Assembly: GCA_910574195.1 (NCBI GenBank)
Contig: CAJTBF010000005.1
Span: 124,001-188,000, forward strand
Length of the DNA: 64,000 nucleotides
Origin: Lachnospiraceae bacterium
Lineage (GTDB): Bacteria; Bacillota; Clostridia; Lachnospirales; Lachnospiraceae
Direction of reading: 5' to 3'
Under the pieces are notes generated by a model. The model saw only the letters and a list, made by a program, of their open reading frames with translations. It did not search any database and was not told where the DNA came from. Below are positions 36,847 to 46,230 of this stretch, in pieces (the first letter of the stretch is position 1; each line of letters begins with the position of its first letter). The position numbers and the translations under genes were made by a program.

Positions 36847-36876
36847 TTGACTTTGTGGGAACCTTGGTGGTATACT
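36847..36876 (+). promoter_or_regulatory. promoter before rpmJ and the alpha operon
   Basis: TTGACT (36847-36852) and TATACT (36871-36876) are 18 bp apart, 8 bp after the infA stop. It could give rpmJ-rpsM-rpsK-rpsD-rpoA-rplQ a promoter of their own. Confidence 0.6.
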
Positions 36877-36959
36877 ATGAAATGGTCGTTTTTGGTTTGG
36901 TGTGCCCAAAAATGGCGGCAACCTGAGGTTTTTGGCAAAGGATAGAAGGAGGATTTGAC

Positions 36960-37073
36960 ATGAAGGTTAGATCATCAGTAAAACCAATTTGTGAAAAATG
37001 CAAGATTATCAAGAGAAAAGGAAGTGTCCGGGTAATCTGCGAGAATCCGAAGCACAAACAGAGACAGGGTTGA
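36960..37073 (+). CDS. rpmJ: 50S ribosomal protein L36
   Basis: This 37-residue protein, [16 protein letters not shown] at the start and NPKHKQRQG at the end, is the zinc-binding form of L36 (cysteines 11, 14 and 27 and a late His). The ATG at 36960 follows AGAAGGAGG. It is the usual gene between infA and rpsM. Confidence 0.97.
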   Translation: MKVRSSVKPICEKCKIIKRKGSVRVICENPKHKQRQG

Positions 37074-37438
37074 TTGAAACTGTGGAATGTTTGGAATAAT
37101 TTAGGCGGCTGACAGTATGACACACCAGGGTGTGTGTGGAACTGTTTAATATACAGTAAGGATACATCTGCTCCGTGAGACAGGTACCGGGAGCCGGTGA
37201 TCGTTGTATTTGATGCAGATTATTGTATCTGATACAAAATGTATATTGCTTATAATACCCGGCGTGATTTTCTGCTTCCTGTCAGGAGAAAGAAAGTCGA
37301 TGCGTAGCTTCAGGCGTTGTCGGGAAAGGGTGCAGGAACTGTACCTGGGTGGATCGGCACAGAGAAAAGAAACATAATGTGCGGGACACCCCAGTTAGGG
37401 ACAATATGAAAAAATGATTTGAGATGGAGGAAAGACAC
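37074..37438 (+). other. 365-bp rpmJ-rpsM leader region
   Basis: The gap is long for this operon. It has a hairpin CACACC-AG-GGTGTG (37121-37134), an imperfect dyad TGTATCTGATACA (37224-37236) and a TATAAT (37251-37256) lacking a well-spaced -35. A role in alpha operon control, where S4 acts in other bacteria, is possible but not shown. Confidence 0.4.
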
Positions 37439-37807
37439 ATGGCTCGTATTGCAGGTGTAGACTTACCAAGAGACAAACGTGTAGAGATCGGTTTGACGTA
37501 TATTTATGGGATTGGAAGAGCAAGCTCAAACCGCATTTTAGCTGAGGCGGGAATCGACCCGAATACACGTGTAAGAGATCTGACAAGTGAAGATGTAAAA
37601 AAGATCAGTGATGTAATTGATCAGACACAGATGGTAGAAGGTGACCTCAGAAGAGAGATTCAGCTGAATATCAAGCGGCTGAAAGAAATCGGATGCTACC
37701 GTGGAATCCGTCACAGAAAAGGACTCCCGGTACGTGGCCAGAAGACAAAGACCAATGCAAGAACATGCAAAGGTCCCAAGAGAACCGTAGCGAATAAAAA
37801 GAAGTAA
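37439..37807 (+). CDS. rpsM: 30S ribosomal protein S13
   Basis: The 122-residue S13 bridges the subunits and contacts P-site t[37 protein letters not shown] and the basic tail [20 protein letters not shown] mark it. ATG 37439 is chosen, with GGAGG 7 nt upstream. Confidence 0.97.
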   Translation: MARIAGVDLPRDKRVEIGLTYIYGIGRASSNRILAEAGIDPNTRVRDLTSEDVKKISDVIDQTQMVEGDLRREIQLNIKRLKEIGCYRGIRHRKGLPVRGQKTKTNARTCKGPKRTVANKKK

Positions 37808-37877
37808 AAACGTAGCTTGAGTTTCATACAGGTGTGACTATTGGATAATAGATTAATGAGAAAGTAGGTTAGTTTAA

Positions 37878-38273
37878 ATGGCGAAGAAAGTTACCAAAAA
37901 AGTGACAAAAAAACGTGTCAAGAAAAACGTTGAACGAGGACAGGCTCATATCCAGTCATCTTTTAATAATACGATCGTAACATTAACAGATGCACAGGGA
38001 AATGCTCTTTCATGGGCAAGCGCGGGCGGTCTGGGATTTAGAGGTTCAAGGAAATCTACTCCATACGCAGCACAGATGGCAGCTGAGACGGCTGCAAAAG
38101 CAGCATTGGTCCATGGTTTGAAAACCGTAGATGTATTTGTAAAAGGTCCTGGTTCAGGAAGAGAAGCAGCGATTCGAGCATTGCAGGCATGCGGGATTGA
38201 TGTAATCAGTATTAAAGATGTGACGCCGGTACCGCATAACGGATGCCGTCCACCGAAACGTAGAAGAGTATAA
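37878..38273 (+). CDS. rpsK: 30S ribosomal protein S11
   Basis: The 131-residue S11 lies on the 30S platform. The [20 protein letters not shown] block and the terminal [17 protein letters not shown] are standard. The upstream ribosome binding site is weak (GTAGG). Confidence 0.97.
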   Translation: MAKKVTKKVTKKRVKKNVERGQAHIQSSFNNTIVTLTDAQGNALSWASAGGLGFRGSRKSTPYAAQMAAETAAKAALVHGLKTVDVFVKGPGSGREAAIRALQACGIDVISIKDVTPVPHNGCRPPKRRRV

Positions 38274-38307
38274 TCAGATTACCGCATATTATTAGGAGGA
38301 TATAAAA

Positions 38308-38901
38308 ATGGCTGTAAATAGAGTACCGGTTTTGAAAAGATGCCGTTCATTAGGTATGGATCCTATCTATTTGGGGATCAGTAAAAAGTCAAACAGACAG
38401 TTAAAAAGAGCGAACAGAAAGATGAGCGAGTATGGTCTCCAGTTGCGTGAGAAGCAGAAAGCAAAATTTATCTATGGTGTTCTGGAAAAGCCCTTCCGCA
38501 ATTATTTTGAGAAGGCGAAAAAACAGGAAGGGATGACCGGTGAGAATCTGATGATTCTTTTGGAATCCAGACTGGATAATGTGATGTTCCGCATGGGGTT
38601 TGCGAGAACCAGAAAAGAAGCAAGACAGATTGTAGATCATAAGCATGTTCTGGTGAACGGGAAGCAAGTGAATATTCCTTCTTATCTTGTAAAAGCCGGA
38701 GATGTGATTGAGATCAAAGAAAAGCACAAAGGAAGCCAGAGATACAAAGATATTTTGGAAGCGACAGGTGGAAGTACCGTTGTGGATTGGCTGGAAGTGG
38801 ATGCAGAGAATCTGAAAGGAGAAGTAAAAGAACTCCCGAAGAGAGAGGCAATTGATGTTCCGGTTGATGAGATGTTAATCGTCGAGTTGTATTCTAAATA
38901 A
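38308..38901 (+). CDS. rpsD: 30S ribosomal protein S4
   Basis: The 197-residue S4 starts 30S assembly and in other bacteria represses its own operon. [20 protein letters not shown], and the S4 domain [20 protein letters not shown], are present. The N-terminus lacks the zinc cysteines found in some relatives. Its place in the alpha operon, before rpoA, is usual for Clostridia and unlike Bacillus subtilis. Confidence 0.97.
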   Translation: MAVNRVPVLKRCRSLGMDPIYLGISKKSNRQLKRANRKMSEYGLQLREKQKAKFIYGVLEKPFRNYFEKAKKQEGMTGENLMILLESRLDNVMFRMGFARTRKEARQIVDHKHVLVNGKQVNIPSYLVKAGDVIEIKEKHKGSQRYKDILEATGGSTVVDWLEVDAENLKGEVKELPKREAIDVPVDEMLIVELYSK

Positions 38902-38934
38902 TTTTTGGAGAATAATTCGACACAGGGCAAAGCA

Positions 38935-38965
38935 GAGACAACCGGTCTTTGCTTTGTTTGGCAAA
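38935..38965 (+). terminator. attenuator-like hairpin between rpsD and rpoA
   Basis: CAAAGCAGAGAC pairs imperfectly with GTCTTTGCTTTG around AACCG, followed by a short T-rich stretch (GTTTGG). It may lower read-through or protect the upstream mRNA. rpoA follows and must still be transcribed. Confidence 0.4.
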
Positions 38966-39009
38966 AGTACCCCCTCAACATTTTTTAACCCAGAAGGAGG
39001 GTTTGTGTA

Positions 39010-39969
39010 GTGTTTGATTTTAATAAACCGAATATTGAAATTACAGAAATTTCAGAAGATAAGAAATATGGAAGATTCGTAGTAGAACCACTGGAAAGAG
39101 GTTATGGTATTACGTTGGGGAATTCTCTTCGAAGGATCATGCTTTCTTCTCTTCCGGGAGCGGCAATCAGTTCTGTGAAAATTGACGGGGTTCTGCATGA
39201 ATTTAGTTCCATACCGGGTGTAAAAGAAGATGTAACCGAGATTATCATGAATTTGAAATCATTGGCGATTAAAAATACATCGGAATCAGAGGAAGTAAAG
39301 ACGGCATATATCGAATACGAAGGGGAAGGCATTGTAACCGGTGCCGATATCCAGGCGGATTCGGATATTGAGATTATGAACCCGGAACAGGTCATCGCTA
39401 CATTAAGCGGCGGTAAGGACAGTAAGTTATATATGGAACTTACCATTGTAAAAGGAAGAGGTTATGTCAGTGCTGACAAGAATAAGTCGGAGGATTTGCC
39501 GATCGGCGTTATCCCGATTGATTCCATTTATACTCCGGTAGAGCGTGTGAATATGACAGTGGAGAACACACGTGTCGGTCAGATTACAGATTATGATAAG
39601 CTGACGTTGGATGTGTGGACAAAGGGTACGCTGCTTCCCGACGAGGCAGTTAGTCTGGCCGCAAAGGTACTAAGTGAACATCTGAAATTATTTATCGATC
39701 TGTCAGAAGTTGCGCAGGCGGCGGAGGTCATGATTGAGAAAGAGGATGATGAGAAAGAAAAAGTTCTGGAGATGAGTATTGATGAATTGGAACTGTCCGT
39801 GCGTTCTTACAACTGTTTGAAGAGGGCAGGAATCAATACAGTGGAGGAACTTACGAACAAGACACCGGAAGATATGATGAAGGTGAGAAATCTGGGACGG
39901 AAGTCTTTGGAGGAAGTACTTGCAAAATTAAAAGAACTGAATCTGGAATTAAATTCAGGCGAAGAGTAA
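39010..39969 (+). CDS. rpoA: RNA polymerase alpha subunit
   Basis: The 319-residue subunit has the N-terminal dimer domain ([25 protein letters not shown]-like [13 protein letters not shown]). After an acidic linker comes the C-terminal helix-hairpin-helix domain ([20 protein letters not shown], then [19 protein letters not shown]). GTG 39010 is the start, after AAGGAGGG. Confidence 0.98.
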   Translation: MFDFNKPNIEITEISEDKKYGRFVVEPLERGYGITLGNSLRRIMLSSLPGAAISSVKIDGVLHEFSSIPGVKEDVTEIIMNLKSLAIKNTSESEEVKTAYIEYEGEGIVTGADIQADSDIEIMNPEQVIATLSGGKDSKLYMELTIVKGRGYVSADKNKSEDLPIGVIPIDSIYTPVERVNMTVENTRVGQITDYDKLTLDVWTKGTLLPDEAVSLAAKVLSEHLKLFIDLSEVAQAAEVMIEKEDDEKEKVLEMSIDELELSVRSYNCLKRAGINTVEELTNKTPEDMMKVRNLGRKSLEEVLAKLKELNLELNSGEE

Positions 39970-40066
39970 TTCGTAAGTACATGACAGAAGCCAGGATCAG
40001 AACGTATCTGAAGAGCAGAGGCTGAGAATAAAAATCCTGTCAGTAAGACCGAAGAGCATGGCGGGG

Positions 40067-40138
40067 ACATTTGATTTATAAATCTGCGAGAGGAAAAAGT
40101 GTAAAGCGCAGAATTTCTGACAAGTCAGAATCAAATGT
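40067..40138 (+). ncRNA. candidate three-way-junction leader of rplQ
   Basis: ACATTTGATT (40067-40076) pairs with AATCAAATGT (40129-40138). Between them lie TCTGCG with CGCAGA (40083-40112) and TTCTGA with TCAGAA (40115-40130). The last two bases of the third stem compete with the first. The fold ends 22 nt before the rplQ start, so it could gate ribosome access. Confidence 0.5.
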
Positions 40139-40160
40139 TACATGAATGGAGGAAAAAACA

Positions 40161-40697
40161 ATGGCAAAGTATAGAAAACTTGGCAGAACATCCAGCCAGA
40201 GAAAAGCATTAATCAGAAATCAGGTAACAGCATTGATCTATAACGGAAAGATCGTTACCACAGAGGCAAAGGCAAAAGAAATCCGTAAGGTGGTAGAAGG
40301 ATTGATTGCCCGTGCCGTGAAGGAAAGAGACAACTATGAAGAGGTGACTGTAAAGGCAAAGGTTGCCCGGAAAGACAAAGACGGTAAAAGAGTAAAAGAA
40401 GTTGTCGACGGAAAGAAAGTTACCGTATATGATGAAGTAGAAAAGAAGATTAAAAAGGACCTGCCAAGCAGACTTCATGCAAGAAGAGAGATGCTCAAAG
40501 TTCTTTATCCGGTAAAAGAAGTTCCGACCGCAGCAGCAGGGCGGAAAAAGAATACAAAGCAGATTGATCTGGTAGAAAAGTTATTTACGGAGATTGCACC
40601 AAAGTATGAGAACCGCAACGGCGGATACACAAGAATCGTAAAGATCGGCCAGCGGAAAGGCGACGGTGCACTGGAAGTATTGATTGAATTGGTATAA
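40161..40697 (+). CDS. rplQ: 50S ribosomal protein L17, long form
   Basis: L17 sits near the exit tunnel. [20 protein letters not shown] at the start and [20 protein letters not shown] at the end are typical. At 178 residues it is about 55 longer than the Bacillus and E. coli proteins, because of a charged insert (about residues 60-100, with [15 protein letters not shown]) before the LHARRE segment. ATG 40161 follows GGAGG. Last gene of the supercluster. Confidence 0.95.
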   Translation: MAKYRKLGRTSSQRKALIRNQVTALIYNGKIVTTEAKAKEIRKVVEGLIARAVKERDNYEEVTVKAKVARKDKDGKRVKEVVDGKKVTVYDEVEKKIKKDLPSRLHARREMLKVLYPVKEVPTAAAGRKKNTKQIDLVEKLFTEIAPKYENRNGGYTRIVKIGQRKGDGALEVLIELV

Positions 40698-40710
40698 AGC
40701 AGCAGAAGAG

Positions 40711-40747
40711 AAAAGGATGGAATACGCAGTGCTTCCATCCTTTTTGT
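40711..40747 (+). terminator. terminator of the ribosomal supercluster
   Basis: AAAAGGATGGA (40711-40721) pairs with TCCATCCTTTT (40734-40744), and the T-run continues to 40745. It lies 14 bp after the rplQ stop. Confidence 0.85.
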
Positions 40748-40795
40748 TATATCATATCCCTTTGGGCATCCCGCATTAAATACCCGAACCGTTAC
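40748..40795 (-). repeat. family A repeat, right half, inverted
   Basis: On the minus strand it reads CGGGTATTTAATGCGGGATG, then CCCAAAGGGATATGATATA, which is the right half of family A. It directly follows the supercluster terminator. Confidence 0.5.
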
Positions 40796-40906
40796 TATGA
40801 GCGGCATCCCAGGCCGTGCATAGCAACGATATTGATTGTTTCCTTCAACAGGAACGATACTTGAAATGGCGGCCGGAAAATGGTATGCTTAAACTCAGGA
40901 TTTTAA

Positions 40907-40974
40907 ACTTTATTGGGCGGCGTAAGCCGTCCATTTGTCCAAGGGTATTCAATGCAAGATACCCGGATAGATCG
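40907..40974 (+). repeat. family A repeat, degenerate
   Basis: ACTTTATTGGGCGGCGTAAG, then CCGTCC, CCAAGGGTATTCAATGC and ACCCGGATAGAT keep the family order. The hairpin arms have drifted. It lies in the leader of the next gene. Confidence 0.5.
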
Positions 40975-41001
40975 TTTGACGGAATCAGAGGGAGGAGAGA
41001 C

Positions 41002-42117
41002 ATGGAGCGGATCAATCGAAAATATATAAAGATTTTAGCGGTAATCTTATTAGCGGCAGGTCTGTTTTATGCCTATTTTAATGTATTAAATACGCGTTTC
41101 AAAGGGAGTGCGAGCAGAAAGCAAATGCGGCAGATCAGCGGGCAGATGATGTTTTATCCGGAGAACTCCGATCGTATCGAATGTGACTCCACGCTTTATA
41201 TCGTACAGGAAGAAGGGCAGGAGCCTGTCGAGATTTCTTCCGGAAAGATGCAGTTTATTCTGGATCAAAAATATAAGCGCCTGCAGATTCACAGAGAAAA
41301 TGCAGAGGAAATTATTGAGTTTTCTGAACTGGAAGAAGAAGCATATTTGTCGGGAAAGCATGCAATACATATGGCTGCAAAGGAAGGCGGGCAGCGTTTC
41401 GTGTCCGACCAGGTGTATTCTAAAGGGGTTTCTCCGTTATATATACGGGAGGAAGAAGGTTTAAAAAAGGTACAAAAGGAGCAGTGGTATCATTATTCAT
41501 GCAGGGAAATCTATGGAGTAAAGTGGTATGAAGGGCTGAGCGAACGGATCTCTTACGGTTATCTTACTTCGGAGGAATATCTGGAGAAAATCCGGCATCA
41601 AAAGACAGAAAAGACCAGGGAGGATGAGAACCCCATAGAGGATACAGAAAAAGAGGGGAGTGAAAATGTTCCGCAGGAAGCAGCAGAGGAAGCGGCGGGA
41701 GAGACAGCGGAGTATTTGGAAGAATCGGAAGAGTATATTGTACAGATAAAAAATACGTTACGATCCCGAAAAGCATCCGGCGAGAGCGACAATGAATTTC
41801 GAAAAACACTCAGTGAGAACGGTCTGCATGTTATGAAGTTGAAAAAGGAATATCCGGATGTATATAAGATGTTAAAAGAGATTTATTATCAAAGTGCGGA
41901 GAACTTGCATGTGTGGCTGGATGCAGAAGGAAAAATGATTCGGATTGAAAAGGATTATACCTTTCCTTACTATATGGAAGTGATGAAGGAGAACTCTGAG
42001 AAAATCGAGCAGTTGGTGGGGAGATATCATTATCCACGGATTATATGCCGGCAGGACTATCTGTACAGTCCTTCTTGTCAGAATGTCAGTCTTCCGAGAG
42101 TATTTAAAGAATTATAA
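41002..42117 (+). CDS. membrane-anchored protein of unknown function
   Basis: The 371-residue protein has an N-terminal anchor helix (about 9-26, ILAVILLAAGLFYAYF) after a basic RKYIK. The rest is probably outside: a mixed domain (about 40-190), an acidic low-complexity linker (about 200-250, EDENPIEDTEKEGSENV) and a C-terminal domain (about 255-371). I do not recognise it. ATG 41002 follows GGGAGGAG. Codon use resembles its neighbours. It stands alone between family A repeats. Confidence 0.7.
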   Translation: MERINRKYIKILAVILLAAGLFYAYFNVLNTRFKGSASRKQMRQISGQMMFYPENSDRIECDSTLYIVQEEGQEPVEISSGKMQFILDQKYKRLQIHRENAEEIIEFSELEEEAYLSGKHAIHMAAKEGGQRFVSDQVYSKGVSPLYIREEEGLKKVQKEQWYHYSCREIYGVKWYEGLSERISYGYLTSEEYLEKIRHQKTEKTREDENPIEDTEKEGSENVPQEAAEEAAGETAEYLEESEEYIVQIKNTLRSRKASGESDNEFRKTLSENGLHVMKLKKEYPDVYKMLKEIYYQSAENLHVWLDAEGKMIRIEKDYTFPYYMEVMKENSEKIEQLVGRYHYPRIICRQDYLYSPSCQNVSLPRVFKEL

Positions 42118-42154
42118 ATATGCGAGTTTATTTTTTGATTTTCACGTTTGTCTC

Positions 42155-42296
42155 TATACTTTATCGGACAGCGGTAACTGTCCGTTCGCCTGAAAGGCAT
42201 TTAATACGGGATGCCCGGATGGGTATACTTTATCGGACAGCGGTAGCTGTCCGCTCGCCTGAAGGGCATTTAATACGGGATGCCTAAGAGGGTATA
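42155..42296 (+). repeat. family A repeats, two full tandem units
   Basis: Units 42155-42227 and 42224-42296 share the GTATAC junction. Each has TATACTTTATCGGACAG, then CTGTCCG, TCGCCTGAA, GGCATTTAATACGGGATGCC and GGGTATA. These are the best copies in the window for defining the element's limits and show that units can stack end to end. Confidence 0.85.
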
Positions 42297-42344
42297 ATAT
42301 CCAGCAATTTGACAGTCGAATAATAAGAAAAAATATACACAAAA

Positions 42345-42414
42345 ATAACGTTAAAAAATTAACGTTATATTTTTAACAAAAACGCTTGACAATATTTTAA
42401 CAAAGAGTTATAAT
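42345..42414 (+). promoter_or_regulatory. adhE promoter with Rex-like operator
   Basis: The promoter is TTGACA (42386-42391), a 17-bp spacer and TATAAT (42409-42414). Upstream is ATAACGTTAA-AAAA-TTAACGTTAT (42345-42368), whose GTTAAnnnnTTAAC core fits the clostridial Rex consensus. Single TTAACAA half-sites lie at 42373-42379 and 42397-42403. Rex represses adhE when NADH is low in relatives. Control here is inferred. Confidence 0.6.
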
Positions 42415-42428
42415 ACAGAAGAAAAAAG

Positions 42429-42462
42429 AGGTACACCTTATCGGACAGTGGCAATTGTCCCT
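42429..42462 (+). repeat. family A repeat, left half, in the adhE leader
   Basis: GGTACACCTTATCGGACAG and CAATTGTCC form the first hairpin of family A only. It would be transcribed within the adhE leader, about 75 nt before the start codon. Confidence 0.5.
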
Positions 42463-42536
42463 CTCCCAGAGACAGGAACTGTTCTTTGGGAATTCAATGC
42501 AGCAGAAAAATATTCAAAAACAGGAGGAAAATGGAA

Positions 42537-45152
42537 ATGGCGGAAAAAGAAACATTGATTCCGGAAATCGTGGACAGTGTAGAAACACTGGAAGCAAAAA
42601 TGAAAGCAATGCGCGAAGCACAGAAAGTATTTGCCACCTTCACACAGGAGCAGGTTGACAAGATTTTCTATGAAGCGGCTATGGCAGCCAACAAGCAGCG
42701 TATTCCACTCGCGAAGATGGCAGTGGAAGAGACAAAAAGAGGAATTGTAGAAGACAAGATTATCAAGAATCACTACGCGGCAGAGTATATCTACAACGCA
42801 TATAAGAGTACAAAAACCTGCGGGGTGATTGAGGAAGATCCGGCTTATGGAATCAAAAAAGTAGCGGATCCGATCGGATTAGTGGCTGCAGTAATCCCGA
42901 CGACAAACCCGACTTCCACGGCAATTTTCAAAACGTTGATTTGCCTGAAGACAAGAAACGCCATTATCATCAGTCCTCATCCGTCAGCAAAGGCATGTAC
43001 CATTGAAGCGGCCAAAGTGGTTCTGGAAGCGGCAGTAAAAGCAGGAGCACCGGAAGGAATCATTGGCTGGATTGATGTGCCGTCCCTGGAATTGACGAAT
43101 ATGGTTATGAAGAGTGCGGATATCATTCTTGCGACCGGTGGTCCCGGCATGGTAAAGGCCGCTTACTCTTCCGGAAAGCCGGCGCTTGGCGTGGGTGCCG
43201 GAAATACACCGGTGATCATTGACGATACGGCAGATGTAAAGAACGCGGTAAATTCGATCATTCATTCTAAGACATTTGACAACGGTATGATTTGTGCTTC
43301 CGAGCAGTCCGTGACGGTTTTGGACAGCGTTTATGAAGAAGTAAAGAAAGAGTTTGCTTATCGTGGATGCTACTTCCTGAAACCGGGAGAGGAATTGGAT
43401 AAAGTCCGCAAGACCATCATTATTAATGGAGCGCTGAACAGTAAGATTCCAGGAAAGTCTGCTTATGAGATTGCCCAGCTTGCCGGTGTGGAAGTGCCGG
43501 AGAGTACAAAGATTCTGATCGGTGAGGTAGAATCCGTAGATATTTCAGAAGAATTTGCACACGAAAAACTGTCTCCTGTACTTGGCATGTATCGGGCAAA
43601 AACATTTGACGAGGCACTGGAAAAAGCAGCACAATTGGTTGCAGACGGCGGCTATGGACATACGGCATCTTTGTACGTACATCCGTCCCAGACCGAGAAG
43701 ATTGCAAAGCATGCAGCGGCAATGAAAACTTGTCGTATTCTGGTAAATACCCCGTCTTCCCACGGTGGAATCGGAGATCTTTACAACTTTAAACTTGCAC
43801 CGTCTCTGACGCTTGGCTGCGGTTCCTGGGGCGGAAACTCTGTATCCGAGAATGTAGGAGTAAAACATTTGATCAACGTAAAGACAGTTGCTGAGAGGAG
43901 AGAGAACATGCTGTGGTTCAGAGTGCCAGAGAAAGTATACTTTAAGAAAGGCTGTATGCCGGTTGCCTTGGATGAACTTGGAACGATTATGCATAAGAAA
44001 AAGGCATTTATCGTAACGGATTCCTTCCTGTATAAGAACGGATATGTAAAACCAATTGAAGCAAAACTGGACGAAATGGGAATTCAGCATACATGTTTCT
44101 ATGAAGTGGCTCCGGACCCGACTTTGCAGTGTGCACGTCTTGGAACAGATCAGATGCGTGCGTTTGAACCGGATACCATCATTGCACTGGGCGGCGGCTC
44201 CGCGATGGATGCGGCAAAGATTATGTGGGTAATGTACGAGCATCCGGAAGCAAACTTCGAAGATATGGCAATGGACTTTATGGATATCCGTAAGAGAGTT
44301 TATACCTTCCCGGAGATGGGACAGAAAGCATATTTTGTGGCAATTCCAACCTCTTCCGGTACAGGTTCTGAGGTGACGCCTTTTGCGATCATTACAGATG
44401 CAGATACTGGTGTAAAATGGCCGCTGGCGGATTATCAGCTTCTGCCGAACATGGCAATTGTGGATGTGGATAACATGATGAGCCAGCCCAAAGGATTGAC
44501 GAGCGCTTCCGGTATCGACGTCATGACACATGCAATCGAGGCTTATGTATCCATTATGGCTTCCGATTACACGAACGGATTGGCGCTGCAGGCAGTAAAG
44601 ACGGTATTCGATTATCTTCCGTCCGCATATGAAAATGGAGCGAACGATCCGATCGCCAGAGAAAAGATGGCAAACGCCTCCTGTCTGGCAGGTATGGCAT
44701 TTGCGAACGCTTTCCTTGGTTTGAACCACTCCATGGCACACAAACTGGGCGCATTCCATCATTTGCCGCATGGTGTTGCAAATGCGGTGCTCCTAACAGA
44801 AGTAATCCGCTATAATGCAGTAGAAGTTCCGACAAAGATGGGAACTTTCTCCCAGTATCAGTATCCGCAGGCATTAAAGAGATATGCGGAATTGGGACGT
44901 TATGCGGGCTGCCAGGGAAATACGGACGAGGAAGTACTGGAAAGTTTCATTGCAAAACTGGAAGATCTGAAAGAAAAGATCGGTATTAAGAAGAGCATTC
45001 AGGAATATGGAATTGATGAAGAATACTTCCTTGATACGCTGGATGACATGGTAGAGCAGGCATTCAACGATCAGTGTACAGGCGCAAACCCGAGATATCC
45101 GTTGATGAAAGAGATGAAAGAAATTTATCTGAAGTGTTACTATGGAAAGTAA
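42537..45152 (+). CDS. adhE: bifunctional acetaldehyde-CoA/alcohol dehydrogenase
   Basis: AdhE reduces acetyl-CoA to ethanol with two NADH, regenerating NAD in fermentation. The 871-residue protein has an N-terminal aldehyde dehydrogenase half (GVIEEDPAYGIKKVADPIGL, TGGPGMVKAAYSSGKPALGV, catalytic Cys in GMICASEQSV). The C-terminal iron-dependent alcohol dehydrogenase half shows ALGGGSAMDAAK, PTSSGTGSEVTPFA and the metal-binding NHSMAHKLGAFHHLPHG. ATG 42537 is preferred, 9 nt after AGGAGG. ATG 42531 is too close. A Rex-like site lies upstream. Confidence 0.97.
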   Translation: MAEKETLIPEIVDSVETLEAKMKAMREAQKVFATFTQEQVDKIFYEAAMAANKQRIPLAKMAVEETKRGIVEDKIIKNHYAAEYIYNAYKSTKTCGVIEEDPAYGIKKVADPIGLVAAVIPTTNPTSTAIFKTLICLKTRNAIIISPHPSAKACTIEAAKVVLEAAVKAGAPEGIIGWIDVPSLELTNMVMKSADIILATGGPGMVKAAYSSGKPALGVGAGNTPVIIDDTADVKNAVNSIIHSKTFDNGMICASEQSVTVLDSVYEEVKKEFAYRGCYFLKPGEELDKVRKTIIINGALNSKIPGKSAYEIAQLAGVEVPESTKILIGEVESVDISEEFAHEKLSPVLGMYRAKTFDEALEKAAQLVADGGYGHTASLYVHPSQTEKIAKHAAAMKTCRILVNTPSSHGGIGDLYNFKLAPSLTLGCGSWGGNSVSENVGVKHLINVKTVAERRENMLWFRVPEKVYFKKGCMPVALDELGTIMHKKKAFIVTDSFLYKNGYVKPIEAKLDEMGIQHTCFYEVAPDPTLQCARLGTDQMRAFEPDTIIALGGGSAMDAAKIMWVMYEHPEANFEDMAMDFMDIRKRVYTFPEMGQKAYFVAIPTSSGTGSEVTPFAIITDADTGVKWPLADYQLLPNMAIVDVDNMMSQPKGLTSASGIDVMTHAIEAYVSIMASDYTNGLALQAVKTVFDYLPSAYENGANDPIAREKMANASCLAGMAFANAFLGLNHSMAHKLGAFHHLPHGVANAVLLTEVIRYNAVEVPTKMGTFSQYQYPQALKRYAELGRYAGCQGNTDEEVLESFIAKLEDLKEKIGIKKSIQEYGIDEEYFLDTLDDMVEQAFNDQCTGANPRYPLMKEMKEIYLKCYYGK

Positions 45153-45185
45153 GAATAAGGAATCGTAGAAAAGGAGGGTATCGCA

Positions 45186-45941
45186 ATGAATTTAGAGAAG
45201 AAAGAATTGATTGTAAAGCGCGCATACAAAGAAGTATACAAATGTGAAGACCATATTATAAAAGTGTTCAATGAAACACACCCGAAATCAGATGTGCTGA
45301 ATGAAGCGCTGAATACAGCGAGAGTAGAGGAAACAGGTCTGGATATTCCGGCAGTACAGGAAGTAGCCCAGATAGATGGGAAATGGGCGCTAGTAATTGA
45401 GTATAAAAAGGGAAAGACTCTGGAGGAAATGATGACTTCCGATGAGGCAAATCTGGAGAAGTACATGGAACAGTTTGTAGATCTGCAGTTGGAGATGCAT
45501 GCGCAAAAAGCGCCTCTTCTGAATAAACTGAAAGATAAACTGACACGCCAGATTAACAGCCTGAAAGAATTGGATGCAACGGCCAGGTATGAGCTGCTTA
45601 CCCGTTTAGAGAGTATGCCGAAGCATAACAAAGTATGCCATGGTGATTTTAACCCGAGCAATGTAATTATCGGGGAGGACGGGAAAGCAACGATCGTAGA
45701 CTGGGCACATGCAACCCAAGGAAATGCAAGTGCAGATGCGGCAATGACTTATCTGTTATTTGCATTGAAGGATCAGAAGAAAGCAGACCTGTATATCAAC
45801 CTGTTCTGTAAAAAGAGTGACACGGCAAGACAGTATATCAATCAGTGGCTTCCAATCGTAGCGGCGGCACAGCTTACAAAGAACAATGAGCTGGAAAAGG
45901 ATTTCCTGATGAAATGGATCAATGTGTTTGACTATCAATAA
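45186..45941 (+). CDS. aminoglycoside phosphotransferase-family kinase-like protein
   Basis: The 251-residue protein has the APH-type kinase fold: GKWALVIEYKKGKTLEEMM, then the catalytic loop HGDFNPSNVIIGEDGK and the metal-binding IVDWAHATQGNASADAA. This family covers antibiotic kinases but also many sugar, choline and other small-molecule kinases. Nothing here points to resistance. It begins 33 bp after adhE, after AAGGAGG, and may be cotranscribed with it. The substrate is unknown. Confidence 0.85.
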   Translation: MNLEKKELIVKRAYKEVYKCEDHIIKVFNETHPKSDVLNEALNTARVEETGLDIPAVQEVAQIDGKWALVIEYKKGKTLEEMMTSDEANLEKYMEQFVDLQLEMHAQKAPLLNKLKDKLTRQINSLKELDATARYELLTRLESMPKHNKVCHGDFNPSNVIIGEDGKATIVDWAHATQGNASADAAMTYLLFALKDQKKADLYINLFCKKSDTARQYINQWLPIVAAAQLTKNNELEKDFLMKWINVFDYQ

Positions 45942-45952
45942 GGACGGTTTTG

Positions 45953-46058
45953 TATACCTTATCGGACAGCGGTAGATGTCCGTCCGCCCGAAGGGCATGA
46001 ATTACGGGATGCCCGGATGGGTATACTTTGTTGGACACGAAGTGTCCACCCGCCGAAA
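45953..46058 (+). repeat. family A repeats, full plus partial unit
   Basis: A full unit (45953-46025: TATACCTTATCGGACAG, ATGTCC, CGAAGGGCATGAATTACGGG, GGATGGGTATA) shares its end with a left half (46022-46058: TATACTTTGTTGGACACG, AAGTGTCC). They follow the phosphotransferase gene directly. Confidence 0.75.
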
Positions 46059-46098
46059 AGCATTTTCCCGAAATGGGAATTATGCTTTTCGGCTTTTT
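46052..46098 (+). terminator. terminator after the adhE region
   Basis: GCCGAAAAGCAT (46052-46063) pairs with ATGCTTTTCGGC (46082-46093) with an inner TTCCC/GGGAA stem, followed by TTTTT. The left arm starts where the partial family A unit ends. Confidence 0.85.
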
Positions 46099-46230
46099 CT
46101 GCATCCTGCATTTTATTTCTGCGAAGCAACAAACCAGCTGTACATGCCTGTATGTACATTTGGCGATTGCCGCGAGGGCTGCTAAGTGCCGGCGGTACTT
46201 GTTCAGCAAAGACCGAAACGGAGTGTAGAC

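Noticed and set aside
37223-37256. Strong promoter before rpsM
   Set aside because: TATAAT at 37251 has no -35 at 16-18 bp; the better candidate for the alpha operon is at 36847-36876.
43545-44771. 408-codon open frame antisense to adhE
   Set aside because: The adhE frame carries all catalytic motifs; the antisense frame has Cys/His-rich composition typical of shadows.
45186-45941. Aminoglycoside resistance gene
   Set aside because: The kinase motifs are general to the APH fold; gene context and divergence give no support for antibiotic modification.
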